Of a stretch of 19,118 nucleotides of DNA, positions 7,233 to 14,921 are shown one piece after another (the first letter of the stretch is position 1; the number at the start of each line of letters is the position of its first letter). Below the pieces are notes generated by a model. It was not told the origin of the DNA, did not search any database, and saw only the letters and a program-made list of their open reading frames with translations. The DNA is from Planctomycetota bacterium. GTDB lineage: Bacteria; Planctomycetota; Phycisphaerae; WQYP01. The position numbers and the translations under genes are program-made. The stretch is taken from the NCBI GenBank assembly GCA_021799715.1, contig JAJYZY010000040.1, forward strand, positions 1 through 19,118. Direction: 5' to 3'.

Positions 7233-8585
7233 TTACGGTTTATCCGCCGGCAATCCACCTGAGATCAATCGCCGATTCTTGCGCCTGCGGTGATTGCAGA
7301 AAAAAGCGTTCCGGCGAAGCTGCGTACACCGGGCGCTGTATAACCGTTCTCCCAGCCAATACAAACCTTCGCGCAATTCCCGCACCGACATCTGCCGCGG
7401 TTGAAAATTCACATCAAATAATGTGCATAAATCCCACCTTCCCGGTTCGAGAATCCTATTTTCCCGCAATAGCCGATCGTACAGCGGGGTGCCGGGGAAG
7501 GCGGTTAATACAGTTATCTGCACTTCAAACAGGGGCACATCCATGGCAAAATCAAGAACGTGCTGAAATATTTCCGGCGTTTGCGTGTCCAATCCAAGAA
7601 TAAAGCATCCGTTGACGGTAATGCCGCGATCCTGAATGACGCGCAGAGCCTCTTTGTATTGATGCGCCCAGCGGGCTTTGAAGTTATGCCGCAACTCCAG
7701 ACCAGCAAGTTCCGCGGATGCCGGACTTTCCAATCCCACGAGAATCTGCCGACAACCGGCGGCGCGCATGGCATCAAGCAAGTCCGGGTCCCCGGCGACG
7801 GAAATATCGGTTTCGGCAAACCATTTGATCCGCAAGGGCTCAATAGCGCGGCATAAATCCTTCCCCCATGTTTTATCCACGAATGTGTTGTCATCGGCAA
7901 ATTCAATAAAGGCATTGCCGCACAGGCGTTGAATGGCCTGAATATCACGCACGATATGACCCACCGGACGTTTGCGATAATGCCGGGACAACATGACCGT
8001 GGAGGCGCAAAAGTCGCAACGCCAGGGACAGCCGCGGGATGTCAGAACCGTAAAGCGGTTGTAGGGACGGTCTCCAAGCAGATCGTACTGGGGAACCGGA
8101 AGTTGGTTCATTTGAACCGGAGGAAAATCCGCGGCACGAAAAACGCGGGGAGAACACCTGGCCTCAGCGGCGGCGACAACCGCCGGCCATGCCGATTCCC
8201 CTTCGCCGACTACGACATAATCCGCATGTTCCGCCGCTTCATCCGGACAAACGCTGACATGCAATCCCCCCATTGCAACTTTTATGCCCGCAGCCCGCAG
8301 CCGATCCGCGATGGTGTACGCTTCAAATATCTGGGCGGAAAATGTACTGATCGCGACGAGATCGCAAGAATATACCTCCGGGGGCTCGGAATGATCAGAT
8401 TCCGCTTCATAGTACCGCAGGTCGTGCCCGGTGGGTGTGCAGGCGGCCAGCAACAACAAGCCAAGGCTCGGCAAGGATGCAATGACTTTGCTGCGTTCCA
8501 CAAATCCGGGCAACGTCAAGCCCAATTCCAGAAGCTTCGGATCATGCGCGCGCACGCCGCTCATCGCCAGAAAGCCGATTTTCAT
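7233..8585 (-). CDS. Cobalamin-binding-domain radical SAM protein
   Basis: A 450-residue protein. Residues 1-145 resemble a B12-binding Rossmann domain (DLVAISTFSAQIFEAYTIAD, VAMGGLHVSVCPDEA, ADYVVVGEGE). The radical SAM core starts with LTSRGCPWRCDFCAS, cluster cysteines C186, C190 and C193 (CX3CX2C). It continues with FADDNTFVDK, WFAETDIS and QILVGLESPAS, all usual for the family. No DxHxxG cobalamin lower-ligand motif is seen, so base-off binding would lack the histidine, as in many members of this group. Such enzymes methylate or rearrange unactivated carbons, or act in tetrapyrrole, hopanoid or lipid chemistry; the substrate here cannot be named. The ATG at 8585 has GGAG at 8592-8595 with 6-nt spacing and overlaps the upstream gene stop as ATGA, implying translational coupling. 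The open frame to 8924 overlaps the membrane gene and is not used. Confidence 0.85.
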   Translation of the reverse strand: MKIGFLAMSGVRAHDPKLLELGLTLPGFVERSKVIASLPSLGLLLLAACTPTGHDLRYYEAESDHSEPPEVYSCDLVAISTFSAQIFEAYTIADRLRAAGIKVAMGGLHVSVCPDEAAEHADYVVVGEGESAWPAVVAAAEARCSPRVFRAADFPPVQMNQLPVPQYDLLGDRPYNRFTVLTSRGCPWRCDFCASTVMLSRHYRKRPVGHIVRDIQAIQRLCGNAFIEFADDNTFVDKTWGKDLCRAIEPLRIKWFAETDISVAGDPDLLDAMRAAGCRQILVGLESPASAELAGLELRHNFKARWAHQYKEALRVIQDRGITVNGCFILGLDTQTPEIFQHVLDFAMDVPLFEVQITVLTAFPGTPLYDRLLRENRILEPGRWDLCTLFDVNFQPRQMSVRELREGLYWLGERLYSARCTQLRRNAFFCNHRRRKNRRLISGGLPADKP

Positions 8586-8956
8586 AATGAACTCCAGAAT
8601 GCCAGTGCCATTGCCAACGCCAATGCCGCCACGGGTATGGCGAAAAGCCATTTCAGCCGGCAGCGCCATGCGGAAGCAAAGCACACCAGCGGCATGGTTA
8701 TTGATCCAACAGTCAGGGCGGCGGATGTGCAGCAACCGATGATCCCGTCGGCATGTCCTCCAACGGCATAAACCAGATTCAACATACCCAGGGCCATGAA
8801 GGCAATGTGGCCCAGCCGCGTCAGCCGCCGTTGCCACGCATCGTAGCCGCCGAGAAAATCCCTCCGATGAAATGACCAGCCCAATAGCGCACCGCTGACA
8901 AGTCCCAGCATCATCAAGGCCCATCCCAGCGTCCAGTTAAAATGCACCATTTCCAT
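8582..8956 (-). CDS. Small four-helix integral membrane protein, family not recognised
   Basis: 124 residues with four hydrophobic segments at roughly 9-27, 47-67, 70-92 and 100-122, separated by short charged loops (HRRDFLGGYDAWQRRLTR, SAWRCRLKW). It has no signal peptide or known catalytic motif. Start ATG 8956 follows GGAG (8965-8968) at 8 nt. Its stop overlaps the ATG of the radical SAM gene, so the two are co-translated. It is the first gene behind the sigma-54-type promoter at 9012-9027. Histidines (H5, H30, H49, H68) could ligate a cofactor, but this is speculative. It may act as a membrane anchor or handle the radical SAM substrate or product. Confidence 0.7.
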   Translation of the reverse strand: MEMVHFNWTLGWALMMLGLVSGALLGWSFHRRDFLGGYDAWQRRLTRLGHIAFMALGMLNLVYAVGGHADGIIGCCTSAALTVGSITMPLVCFASAWRCRLKWLFAIPVAALALAMALAFWSSL

Positions 8957-9011
8957 GGCCTATGCTCCGGTGACGGCCGGCAAATTCCAGCAGCGGTCAC
9001 ACCGATACAAT

Positions 9012-9027
9012 TTCAAATTCTGTGCCA
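9012..9027 (-). promoter_or_regulatory. Sigma-54 (RpoN) promoter upstream of the membrane protein-radical SAM operon
   Basis: On the minus strand the sequence reads TGGCAC-AGAAT-TTGAA, against the sigma-54 consensus TGGCAC-N5-TTGCA/T. The whole -24 element and the TTG of the -12 element match at the correct spacing; only the C of the -12 GC is replaced by A. It predicts transcription starting near 9000, giving a leader of about 45 nt before the ATG at 8956. The adjacent divergent gene encodes a sigma-54 activator, which strongly supports the call. Confidence 0.6.
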
Positions 9028-9067
9028 GACCTGAAGAAAAGAATGTAAGTGTATTGTTAGTAATGTG

Positions 9068-9154
9068 TTACGTGATACGTTAACCAGTGAACATTGCGGG
9101 GGAAAGTGTAGTATTCATACATTTTATGCCACAGGAATATACATTGGGTGTATA
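9068..9154. promoter_or_regulatory. Cluster of palindromes, candidate enhancer (UAS) sites of the sigma-54 activator
   Basis: Three dyads lie in the divergent intergenic region: TTACGTGATACGTTAA (9068-9083, imperfect), TGTA-N7-TACA around GTATTCATAC (9107-9121), and the perfect TATACA-N5-TGTATA (9138-9154). The last two share the TACA/TGTA half-site and have centres about 32 bp apart, three helical turns. They sit roughly 110-145 bp upstream of the predicted sigma-54 start near 9000, the usual enhancer distance. A TATACT (9151-9156) that could be a -10 for the activator gene overlaps the last dyad, which would allow autoregulation. Binding is inferred. Confidence 0.45.
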
Positions 9155-9246
9155 CTGCACCAGGCGAGGCGAGAATAACAACGTTCCGGCATTGTGGCAC
9201 CAGCCACGCATGCGGCGTGTATGGAAGATGATCGAGGCATAGCTCA

Positions 9247-10764
9247 ATGGTAATGTTAAATTCAGATGAACTGCATTTGGCGCAGGCAATATCGCAACTG
9301 ACATTCTGCAATCCATTTCTTCCCCAGCGGATGGAATACGAACGCGCCGTTCTCGGCTCTGATTATGTCGCTTCCGATACTTCCTGGAACTTCCCGGCCA
9401 CCGGGCAAAATGAACGTCCGAATGAATCGCGCACACGCGAAAAGGTGGCGGCGTTCGTGAGAACGTTGCGCGGGCGGATGACCGGTAAGCTTACTCCCAA
9501 CCCGCGGGAATGGGGCTTATATCAGGATGCCGTCGTGCATTACCTCTATTATTACCTGGAGGGTGATTTCTACCGTGCTCTGGCAGACGGCAAAAACGGC
9601 GCGGAATATGCCGGCATATACGCCCGCTATCTGGAAAAATTTCATGACCTACTGGAAGCGCCGGCCAGGGGACGTGAGGGGCATTTTCGCGCTGAGCATT
9701 TATTCGCCTGCTGTTATCAGGTAATGCGGGCATTTCAGGGCATTTACCGATCCATAATCGGTTTTTCGCCGTGCATGATCGACCTGCGGGCCAAAGTATG
9801 GGAATCCATTTTCACACATGACATGCGGTTGTACCAGTTCGAGCTGTACGACAAAATGGCCGATATCGCCACGCTGATCATCGGTGAGTCCGGCACTGGA
9901 AAGGAACGTGTGGCGCAGGCCATTGCCCAGGCTCGTTATCTGCCTTTCAACGCCGCCACCAAACGTTTCGCGGATGTGCCGGAGAATCTCTTCTCCACCA
10001 CCGTTCTCTCCGCCCTTTCCCCGCATCTCATTGAATCCGAATTATTCGGCCACATGCGCGGGGCATTCACCGGCGCACTGGCCGACCGCAAGGGGCGGTT
10101 GGAATCCTGCCCGCCGCAGGGGTCGTTGTTTCTTGATGAAATTGGCGATGCGGACCCGCAAATTCAGGTCAAATTGCTGCGCGTGCTGCAATACCGGACT
10201 TTTGAACGCGTGGGGGATGTCGCGCCGAGGACATTCCGCGGGAAAATTATCGCCGCCACCAACCGCGATCTGGCCCACGAGATGCGCACCGGCAAATTCC
10301 GTGAGGACTTTTATTTTCGTCTCTGTTCCGATGTCATTGCCACGGCCCCGCTGCGCCGGCAAATTTCCGAGGCTCCGGATGATGTGGATAACCTGATAAA
10401 TTTTATCACGCGGAAGTTTGTTACCCGCGAATCGGATCGCCGGGCGCTCAATTCTGATGTTCGGCAATGGATGAATCAGAACCGTGATTATGCGTGGCCG
10501 GGCAACTTCCGTGAACTGGAGCAATGCGTAAAAAACATGCTGCTGCGGCGCGGTTATCAGCCGCCGGCCGTGCGAATACCCGACCCGCATGCCCACCAGT
10601 TGCGGAGCATCAGCGATGGTTTGTTGACCGAACAGCAACTTCTGAATTTTTACACCGCTCTGGTTTACCGGAAAACCGGCACCTATGAAGCCGCCGCGCG
10701 TGCCCTCGGCATTGACCGTCGAACCGTTAAAGCCCGCGTCATCGCCGGCGCATCGGAACCGTGA
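9247..10764 (+). CDS. Sigma-54-dependent transcriptional activator (enhancer-binding protein) with unusual N-terminal domain
   Basis: 505 residues. The central AAA+ domain has Walker A GESGTGKE (213-220), the sigma-54-contacting loop GAFTGA (272-277) in ESELFGHMRGAFTGA, Walker B LFLDEIGD (D297, E298) and the arginine region REDFYFRL. The C terminus has a Fis-type helix-turn-helix (TYEAAARALGIDRRTVKARV). The first ~185 residues are neither a response-regulator receiver nor an evident GAF or PAS domain. They start with a block around FCNPFLPQRMEYERAVLG and contain several Tyr-rich helices (YQDAVVHYLYYYLEGDFYRAL). About 20 extra residues lie between Walker A and ESELFGH. The ATG at 9247 follows GAGG (9234-9237). 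It is divergent from the sigma-54-promoter operon and is its likely activator. The inducing signal is unknown. Confidence 0.88.
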   Translation: MVMLNSDELHLAQAISQLTFCNPFLPQRMEYERAVLGSDYVASDTSWNFPATGQNERPNESRTREKVAAFVRTLRGRMTGKLTPNPREWGLYQDAVVHYLYYYLEGDFYRALADGKNGAEYAGIYARYLEKFHDLLEAPARGREGHFRAEHLFACCYQVMRAFQGIYRSIIGFSPCMIDLRAKVWESIFTHDMRLYQFELYDKMADIATLIIGESGTGKERVAQAIAQARYLPFNAATKRFADVPENLFSTTVLSALSPHLIESELFGHMRGAFTGALADRKGRLESCPPQGSLFLDEIGDADPQIQVKLLRVLQYRTFERVGDVAPRTFRGKIIAATNRDLAHEMRTGKFREDFYFRLCSDVIATAPLRRQISEAPDDVDNLINFITRKFVTRESDRRALNSDVRQWMNQNRDYAWPGNFRELEQCVKNMLLRRGYQPPAVRIPDPHAHQLRSISDGLLTEQQLLNFYTALVYRKTGTYEAAARALGIDRRTVKARVIAGASEP

Positions 10765-11142
10765 CCGCGGCCCCGAACGTGAGTGCAATCTTATTCGGTC
10801 GGCATACGGATCACATTATTGGCCAACTTTATAAAAATAAAATATGCCAAACATATTCAATGACATTCGGCAGTACTTTTATCTCCATGCAGTCAAAACA
10901 GCCCGCAAATGCGGGCCGCAATCCTGTTTCAGATTTGTCGCCCTTCTGGATGCGGCGGTGTAGGGCGCGTGTCCTCGGCTCCTTATATCAGACCATAGAG
11001 TCCATTTTTGGCCACATGCGATGAGATCTTATGGAAAACGGTCTTGCGGACGGCCCTGGCCATGACTATTCTTCTGCGGGTGCGGAGGCCCGTTCGGGGC
11101 AATTGTCGCCGCGACACGATTTCATTGGAAAGGCGCAACACC
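10765..11142 (+). other. 378-bp intergenic region without a convincing gene
   Basis: It holds an AT-rich patch (about 10826-10845) flanked by the dyad TTGGC (10819-10823) / GCCAA (10846-10850), which may be promoter or operator DNA for the GH32 gene. It also holds a perfect 6-bp hairpin GCCCGC-AAAT-GCGGGC (10901-10916) without a following T-run. An open stretch starting at ATG 11031 (about 42 codons, MENGLADGPGHDYSS...) lacks a good ribosome site and similarity that I recognise. GGAAAGG (11127-11133) is the ribosome site of the GH32 gene. Confidence 0.4.
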
Positions 11143-12678
11143 ATGGCGGAAAAAATTAGAATCAAACGAGATTACTCCGTTAAATGTTCAACCGGGAATC
11201 CATCGCGCCGAAGATTCCTGCGCCGGATTTCCACCACCGCCGCGCTGCTTGGCCTGACCCAGATCGCAAAATCCCGCGCAGCAAATACCGGTGGCGGATC
11301 GTCCAATCGGGCGGACGCCTACAATCAGAGTTTGCGGCCGCAATTCCATTTCACCTCCCAAACCGGCTGGATTAACGACCCGAATGGTTTGGTTTATGTC
11401 AATGGCATCTATCACATGTTTTTCCAGCACAATCCCTTCGGTAATGTATGGGGCAATATGACCTGGGGCCATGCAATCAGCCGCGATCTCGTGAATTGGC
11501 GGCAACTTCCGGACGCCATAAAGCCGGATTTCCTTGGCACAATTTTCAGCGGATCAGCGGCCATTGATGTGCATAACACCAGCGGATTTGGAACCCATGG
11601 CAGGCCGCCGGTGGTAGCCATGTATACCGCGGCGGGTGGCACATCCAAGGCCTCCAAAGGCCGGCCGTTTACGCAATGTCTGGCCTACAGCAACGATGGT
11701 GGATTTACATTCACCAAATATCAGCACAATCCGGTCATCGGGCAGATTGTGCCGGGAAATCGGGACCCGAAAATCATCTGGTTCGAACCAACCCGGCGAT
11801 GGATCATGCCGCTGTTCCTGGACGCCGCCCATGGTTTTGATTTATTCAGCTCACCAGATTTGAAACATTGGACTAAAATTCAGAATATCATCTTTCCCCA
11901 GGCGCAGGAATGTCCAAATTTTTTCCCATTGCCGGTGTGGGGTAAACCCAATTCCCATCGGTGGATATTCACCGGAGCTGATAGCCAATATCTCATCGGC
12001 CGATTTGACGGACACCATTTCACCGTCGAGTCAGGCCCATTCGCAATGGATAATGGGTTGAATTTTTATGCCGCGCAAGTGTACAGCGATATTCCCGCCC
12101 GGCAGGCCCGGACCGTTCAAATTGGATGGATGCGCGGCGGACGGTACCCCGGAATGCCGTTTAACCAACAAATGAGCTTTCCCTGCGAATTGCAATTGCG
12201 GTTGCTGTCTGGCGGGCTTCGGGTATGTCGCCAGCCGGTGCAGGAAATTCAACAGCTCTGGCGCAACGCGCATCATTTTGAAAATATCACGCTCGCCAAT
12301 CAACACCGTTATTTTCCGCAAGTGACGGGCAATCAACTTGATATTGAAGTGGAAATCAAGCCGGGTTCCGCCAGGGTTGCGGGAATAAAAGTCAACGGCC
12401 AGAATATTGAGGTCAACCTGGCCACGCGGAAAATAACCGCCTTGGGCGCAAGTGCGAAAATGACGGATTTCCCGCGTGCGGGTGGTCCGCTGCGGCTGCG
12501 GATATTGGTGGATCGCACATCCGTTGAAGTATTTGCTCCGGAAAACGCCGTTTCATTAAGCTCCTGCTGTTTACCACCTGCCGGACAAGCATCTTTCGCC
12601 TGTTATACCCACGGGGGCAAAGCAACGTTCGCATCGCTGATCGTGCGCCAAGTTGCATCAGCCTGGAAGGGGGCATAG
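11143..12678 (+). CDS. Tat-exported GH32 fructan hydrolase (levanase/inulinase/invertase type)
   Basis: 511 residues. The N terminus carries a twin-arginine signal SRRRFLRR (residues 21-28), then a hydrophobic stretch (TTAALLGLTQIA) and a probable cleavage site around SRA-AN, so the folded enzyme should be exported. All three GH32 catalytic motifs are present: WINDPNG with nucleophile D79, RDPK with transition-state stabiliser D208, and QECPN with acid/base E256. The C-terminal beta-sandwich has the usual DRTSVEVFAPE. It should cleave terminal beta-fructosides from levan, inulin or sucrose with retention; which substrate cannot be decided. ATG 11143 follows GGAAAGG at 9 nt; the frame is open upstream to 11008 but the added residues would displace the Tat signal. 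No fructokinase, transporter or Sus pair lies nearby. Confidence 0.92.
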   Translation: MAEKIRIKRDYSVKCSTGNPSRRRFLRRISTTAALLGLTQIAKSRAANTGGGSSNRADAYNQSLRPQFHFTSQTGWINDPNGLVYVNGIYHMFFQHNPFGNVWGNMTWGHAISRDLVNWRQLPDAIKPDFLGTIFSGSAAIDVHNTSGFGTHGRPPVVAMYTAAGGTSKASKGRPFTQCLAYSNDGGFTFTKYQHNPVIGQIVPGNRDPKIIWFEPTRRWIMPLFLDAAHGFDLFSSPDLKHWTKIQNIIFPQAQECPNFFPLPVWGKPNSHRWIFTGADSQYLIGRFDGHHFTVESGPFAMDNGLNFYAAQVYSDIPARQARTVQIGWMRGGRYPGMPFNQQMSFPCELQLRLLSGGLRVCRQPVQEIQQLWRNAHHFENITLANQHRYFPQVTGNQLDIEVEIKPGSARVAGIKVNGQNIEVNLATRKITALGASAKMTDFPRAGGPLRLRILVDRTSVEVFAPENAVSLSSCCLPPAGQASFACYTHGGKATFASLIVRQVASAWKGA

Positions 12679-12858
12679 TCGGGAAATTCACAGCACTGCA
12701 TTCTCAATGTTCCCCAGCACTGCGCAGACAATTGCCGGCTTGCAACACGAACGGGACAATGCACTTGCGAATCCGGATATTTTCACGGATTTCCCTTTAC
12801 GGTTGAGTCAAACGTGGGCGCAAGCGCCTTGCCCATGCACCGGTGTCCGGATATGCGC

Positions 12859-12875
12859 TACGCCGTTGCGGCGTA
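12859..12875. repeat. Perfect 7-bp hairpin between the GH32 and pgeF genes
   Basis: TACGCCG-TTG-CGGCGTA forms a perfect stem with a 3-nt loop, 42 bp before the pgeF ATG. No T-run follows, so it is not a classical terminator. It could be a leader hairpin or an operator. A further GC dyad, GGCGC-AA-GCGCC, lies shortly upstream. I see nothing else in 12679-12917. Confidence 0.35.
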
Positions 12876-12917
12876 ACTTCGCTTTCGTACCGGCGCATCG
12901 GCGGATAGAATTTTGTC

Positions 12918-13757
12918 ATGCTTACCCGTGTAACATTGCCGCAGGGCGTTGTGGTTTATCAATCCCGGCTTTTGAATGCCATTGGCGTGAACCATGCGTT
13001 TTCCACGCGCATCGGCGGTGTTTCTCCGCCGCCGTTTGATTCGCTGAATCTGGGTAATGCTTCCGGAATAACCGATTCGGGGGATTCCGAGGAAAACATA
13101 CGGAAGAATTCTGCAATTCTGCTTTCCGCATTGGGCATGAATAATGCGCTCATGGCCACCGTGCATCAGGTGCACGGGTGCGATGTGGCGTTGCTGCGCG
13201 CGGAAGATGAAGGAGAGTACAGTCAATGCACCGCCGCGGAAATACAGGATCGTTTTGCCGGACAAACCCAGGCTGATGCGATTGTTTCCGATGTTTCATC
13301 CGCGGTGCTGGCCATACGCATGGCCGATTGCGCGCCGGTGCTCCTGGCGTCGGATAATGGCCGCATCGTGGGGGCCGTTCATGCCGGATGGCGCGGCGTG
13401 ATATCCGGCGTCATTGCGCGGAGCGTTGCAGAATTCGACGCGCTGGGAATTAAATCGGAAAATATCGTTGCGGCCATTGGCCCGGCCATTGGTGTGAAAT
13501 ATTTTGAAGTCGGGCCGGAAGTTGTTGCGGCATTTGCCTCCGGCGGCCTTGCGGAAACCGTTAAGACCGCCCCCAACGCCACACCGCACATTGATCTAGC
13601 CGGGGCCATCAAGATGCAATTGCGGCAATGCGGCGTTACCCGCATGGATGGCGGCAACCTGTGCACATTTGCCAACGCGGCCGAGTTTTACTCCCATCGC
13701 CGGGACAAGGGAACAACAGGCCGCATGGCCGCGCTTATCCGCCCTGCGAGGCCGTAA
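12918..13757 (+). CDS. pgeF: PgeF/YfiH-family protein (peptidoglycan editing factor, laccase-domain)
   Basis: 279 residues, about the usual length. Family motifs appear in order: HAFSTRIGGVSPPPFDSLNLG, VHQVHG with the metal-site H86, ADCAPVLL with C138, VHAGWRG with H155, and FYSHRRDKGTTGRMA near the C terminus. His-Cys-His is the usual copper/zinc site. In E. coli this cytoplasmic protein removes wrongly incorporated amino acids from cell-wall precursors; homologues have also been called polyphenol oxidases or purine-nucleoside-acting enzymes. The exact role in this lineage is open. The ATG at 12918 lacks a strong Shine-Dalgarno (GATAGA region only). It converges with galE, with 19 bp between the stops. 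Confidence 0.9.
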   Translation: MLTRVTLPQGVVVYQSRLLNAIGVNHAFSTRIGGVSPPPFDSLNLGNASGITDSGDSEENIRKNSAILLSALGMNNALMATVHQVHGCDVALLRAEDEGEYSQCTAAEIQDRFAGQTQADAIVSDVSSAVLAIRMADCAPVLLASDNGRIVGAVHAGWRGVISGVIARSVAEFDALGIKSENIVAAIGPAIGVKYFEVGPEVVAAFASGGLAETVKTAPNATPHIDLAGAIKMQLRQCGVTRMDGGNLCTFANAAEFYSHRRDKGTTGRMAALIRPARP

Positions 13758-13776
13758 CACTTTCATGGCGCTGCAA

Positions 13777-14760
13777 TCAGCGATATCCATTGGGATTGGC
13801 TTGGAACCAGCGCCACGCCGATTCGACAATTGTATGAAGATCGGTGATTTTAGCTTTCCATGAAAAATCCTTCGCCATGCGCTCCGGTGATGCAAAAAGT
13901 GCCGGCGGATCTCCGGGACGACGGGCGGTTTCGCGGGTGGGAATGGGTTTGCCGGTGACTTTCCGGCAGGCTTCAATAATCTCCCGCACACTGTATCCGC
14001 GGCCCACGCCAAGGTTATAAAACAGCCCGCGGCCCGGCTGCAGATTTTCCAGCAATACCAGATGTGCATCAACCAGATCCCATACATGTATGTAATCACG
14101 AATACATGTCCCGTCCGCGGTTGGATAATCATTGCCGAATATGTCCACGGCCGGTCGTTGTCCCAGAGCCACCTGCAGCACGATGGGAATCAAATGGGTT
14201 TCCGGACGATGATCCTCGCCGATGCCGCCATCTAAAGCCGATCCGGCAACATTGAAATACCGCGGGGCGGCAAACGCCAAGCCCTCCGCCTGGGCGGTGT
14301 CTTTCAGAATATGCTCAACCATCAATTTGCTCTGGCCGTAGGGGCTGATCGGATTTTGCGGCAAATCTTCGGTAATCGGCACGCGCAGGGGTTCGCCATA
14401 CGTTGCACAGGTGCTGGAAAACACCAGCTTTTTCACCCCCGCCAGGTGCATGGCATCCAACATGCTGATCGTGTTGGAAACATTGTTGCGGTAATATTTC
14501 CGCGGATCCTGCACGCTTTCACCAACATAAGCGCTGGCGGCAAAGTGCATGACCGCTTCAATTTTATTGGTCTGGAATACCGCAGCCAGCGCCGCCGTAT
14601 TAGCGCAGTCCATTACCACCAGCCGCGCCCTGGAATCAACCGCAGCGCGGTGGCCCATGGTAAGATTATCAATGGCGGTCACATTGTGGCCGCGTTCCAC
14701 CAGCAGTTTCACCGCATGAGATCCGATATATCCCGCACCGCCAATAACCGCGATATTCAT
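13777..14760 (-). CDS. galE: UDP-glucose 4-epimerase
   Basis: 327 residues of the extended short-chain dehydrogenase fold. NAD-binding GGAGYIGS is at 7-14, catalytic S116-S117-T118 in FSSTCATYG, and the YxxxK pair at Y141/K145 in SPYGQSK. FNVAGS and the DGTCIRDYIHVWDLVDAH block are typical of GalE. It interconverts UDP-glucose and UDP-galactose, supplying galactose units for cell-surface polysaccharide or allowing galactose use. ATG 14760 has AAGG (plus 14767-14770) at 6 nt; an in-frame ATG at 14796 is less well placed. No other Leloir gene adjoins it. Confidence 0.93.
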   Translation of the reverse strand: MNIAVIGGAGYIGSHAVKLLVERGHNVTAIDNLTMGHRAAVDSRARLVVMDCANTAALAAVFQTNKIEAVMHFAASAYVGESVQDPRKYYRNNVSNTISMLDAMHLAGVKKLVFSSTCATYGEPLRVPITEDLPQNPISPYGQSKLMVEHILKDTAQAEGLAFAAPRYFNVAGSALDGGIGEDHRPETHLIPIVLQVALGQRPAVDIFGNDYPTADGTCIRDYIHVWDLVDAHLVLLENLQPGRGLFYNLGVGRGYSVREIIEACRKVTGKPIPTRETARRPGDPPALFASPERMAKDFSWKAKITDLHTIVESAWRWFQANPNGYR

Positions 14761-14840
14761 AAATGACCTTTCATGTCCACATGACAACAATGACACCAGC
14801 GGTAGGGTAATAAAGTCCGCCGTGAATGTAAAATGCTCCG

Positions 14841-14863
14841 CCCGCAGGGCCGCACGCTGCGGG
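14841..14863 (-). terminator. GC hairpin downstream of the thioredoxin-fold gene, possible terminator
   Basis: CCCGCAG (14841-14847) pairs perfectly with CTGCGGG (14857-14863), 7-bp stem and 9-nt loop, 58 nt beyond the stop of the leftward gene at 14922. On the minus strand the stem is followed within several bases by TTTT. The distance of the T-run makes it an imperfect intrinsic terminator. It may equally be a leader structure for galE. Confidence 0.35.
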
Positions 14864-14921
14864 GAATTGACGCTTTGGATGGTAAAGTCAAAACGATCTG
14901 TGCGCCGGGTTATACACGCTG

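Noticed and set aside
7061..7258. 65-codon minus-strand frame between the radical SAM and hydrolase genes
   Set aside because: It overlaps the radical SAM C terminus, lacks a ribosome site and has a proline/arginine-rich composition typical of spurious frames.
7435..7460. GGTTCGAGAATCC resembling a tRNA T-arm
   Set aside because: It lies inside the radical SAM coding region and no acceptor or anticodon arm can be formed around it.
8586..8924. Upstream extension of the radical SAM frame
   Set aside because: It lies over the four-helix membrane protein gene; the ATG at 8585 has a good GGAG site and an ATGA overlap, and the B12-binding domain begins there.
11008..11142. Upstream extension of the GH32 frame
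   Set aside because: It would bury the Tat signal 65 residues into the protein; ATG 11143 has GGAAAGG at good spacing.
11031..11160. Open frame MENGLADGPGHDYSS... before the GH32 gene
   Set aside because: No clear ribosome site or recognised similarity, and it overlaps the GH32 start; probably chance in GC-rich DNA.
12706..13039. Plus-strand frame MFPSTAQTIAGLQHERDNAL... running into pgeF
   Set aside because: Most of it overlaps pgeF in another frame, and the remainder has no ribosome site or motif.
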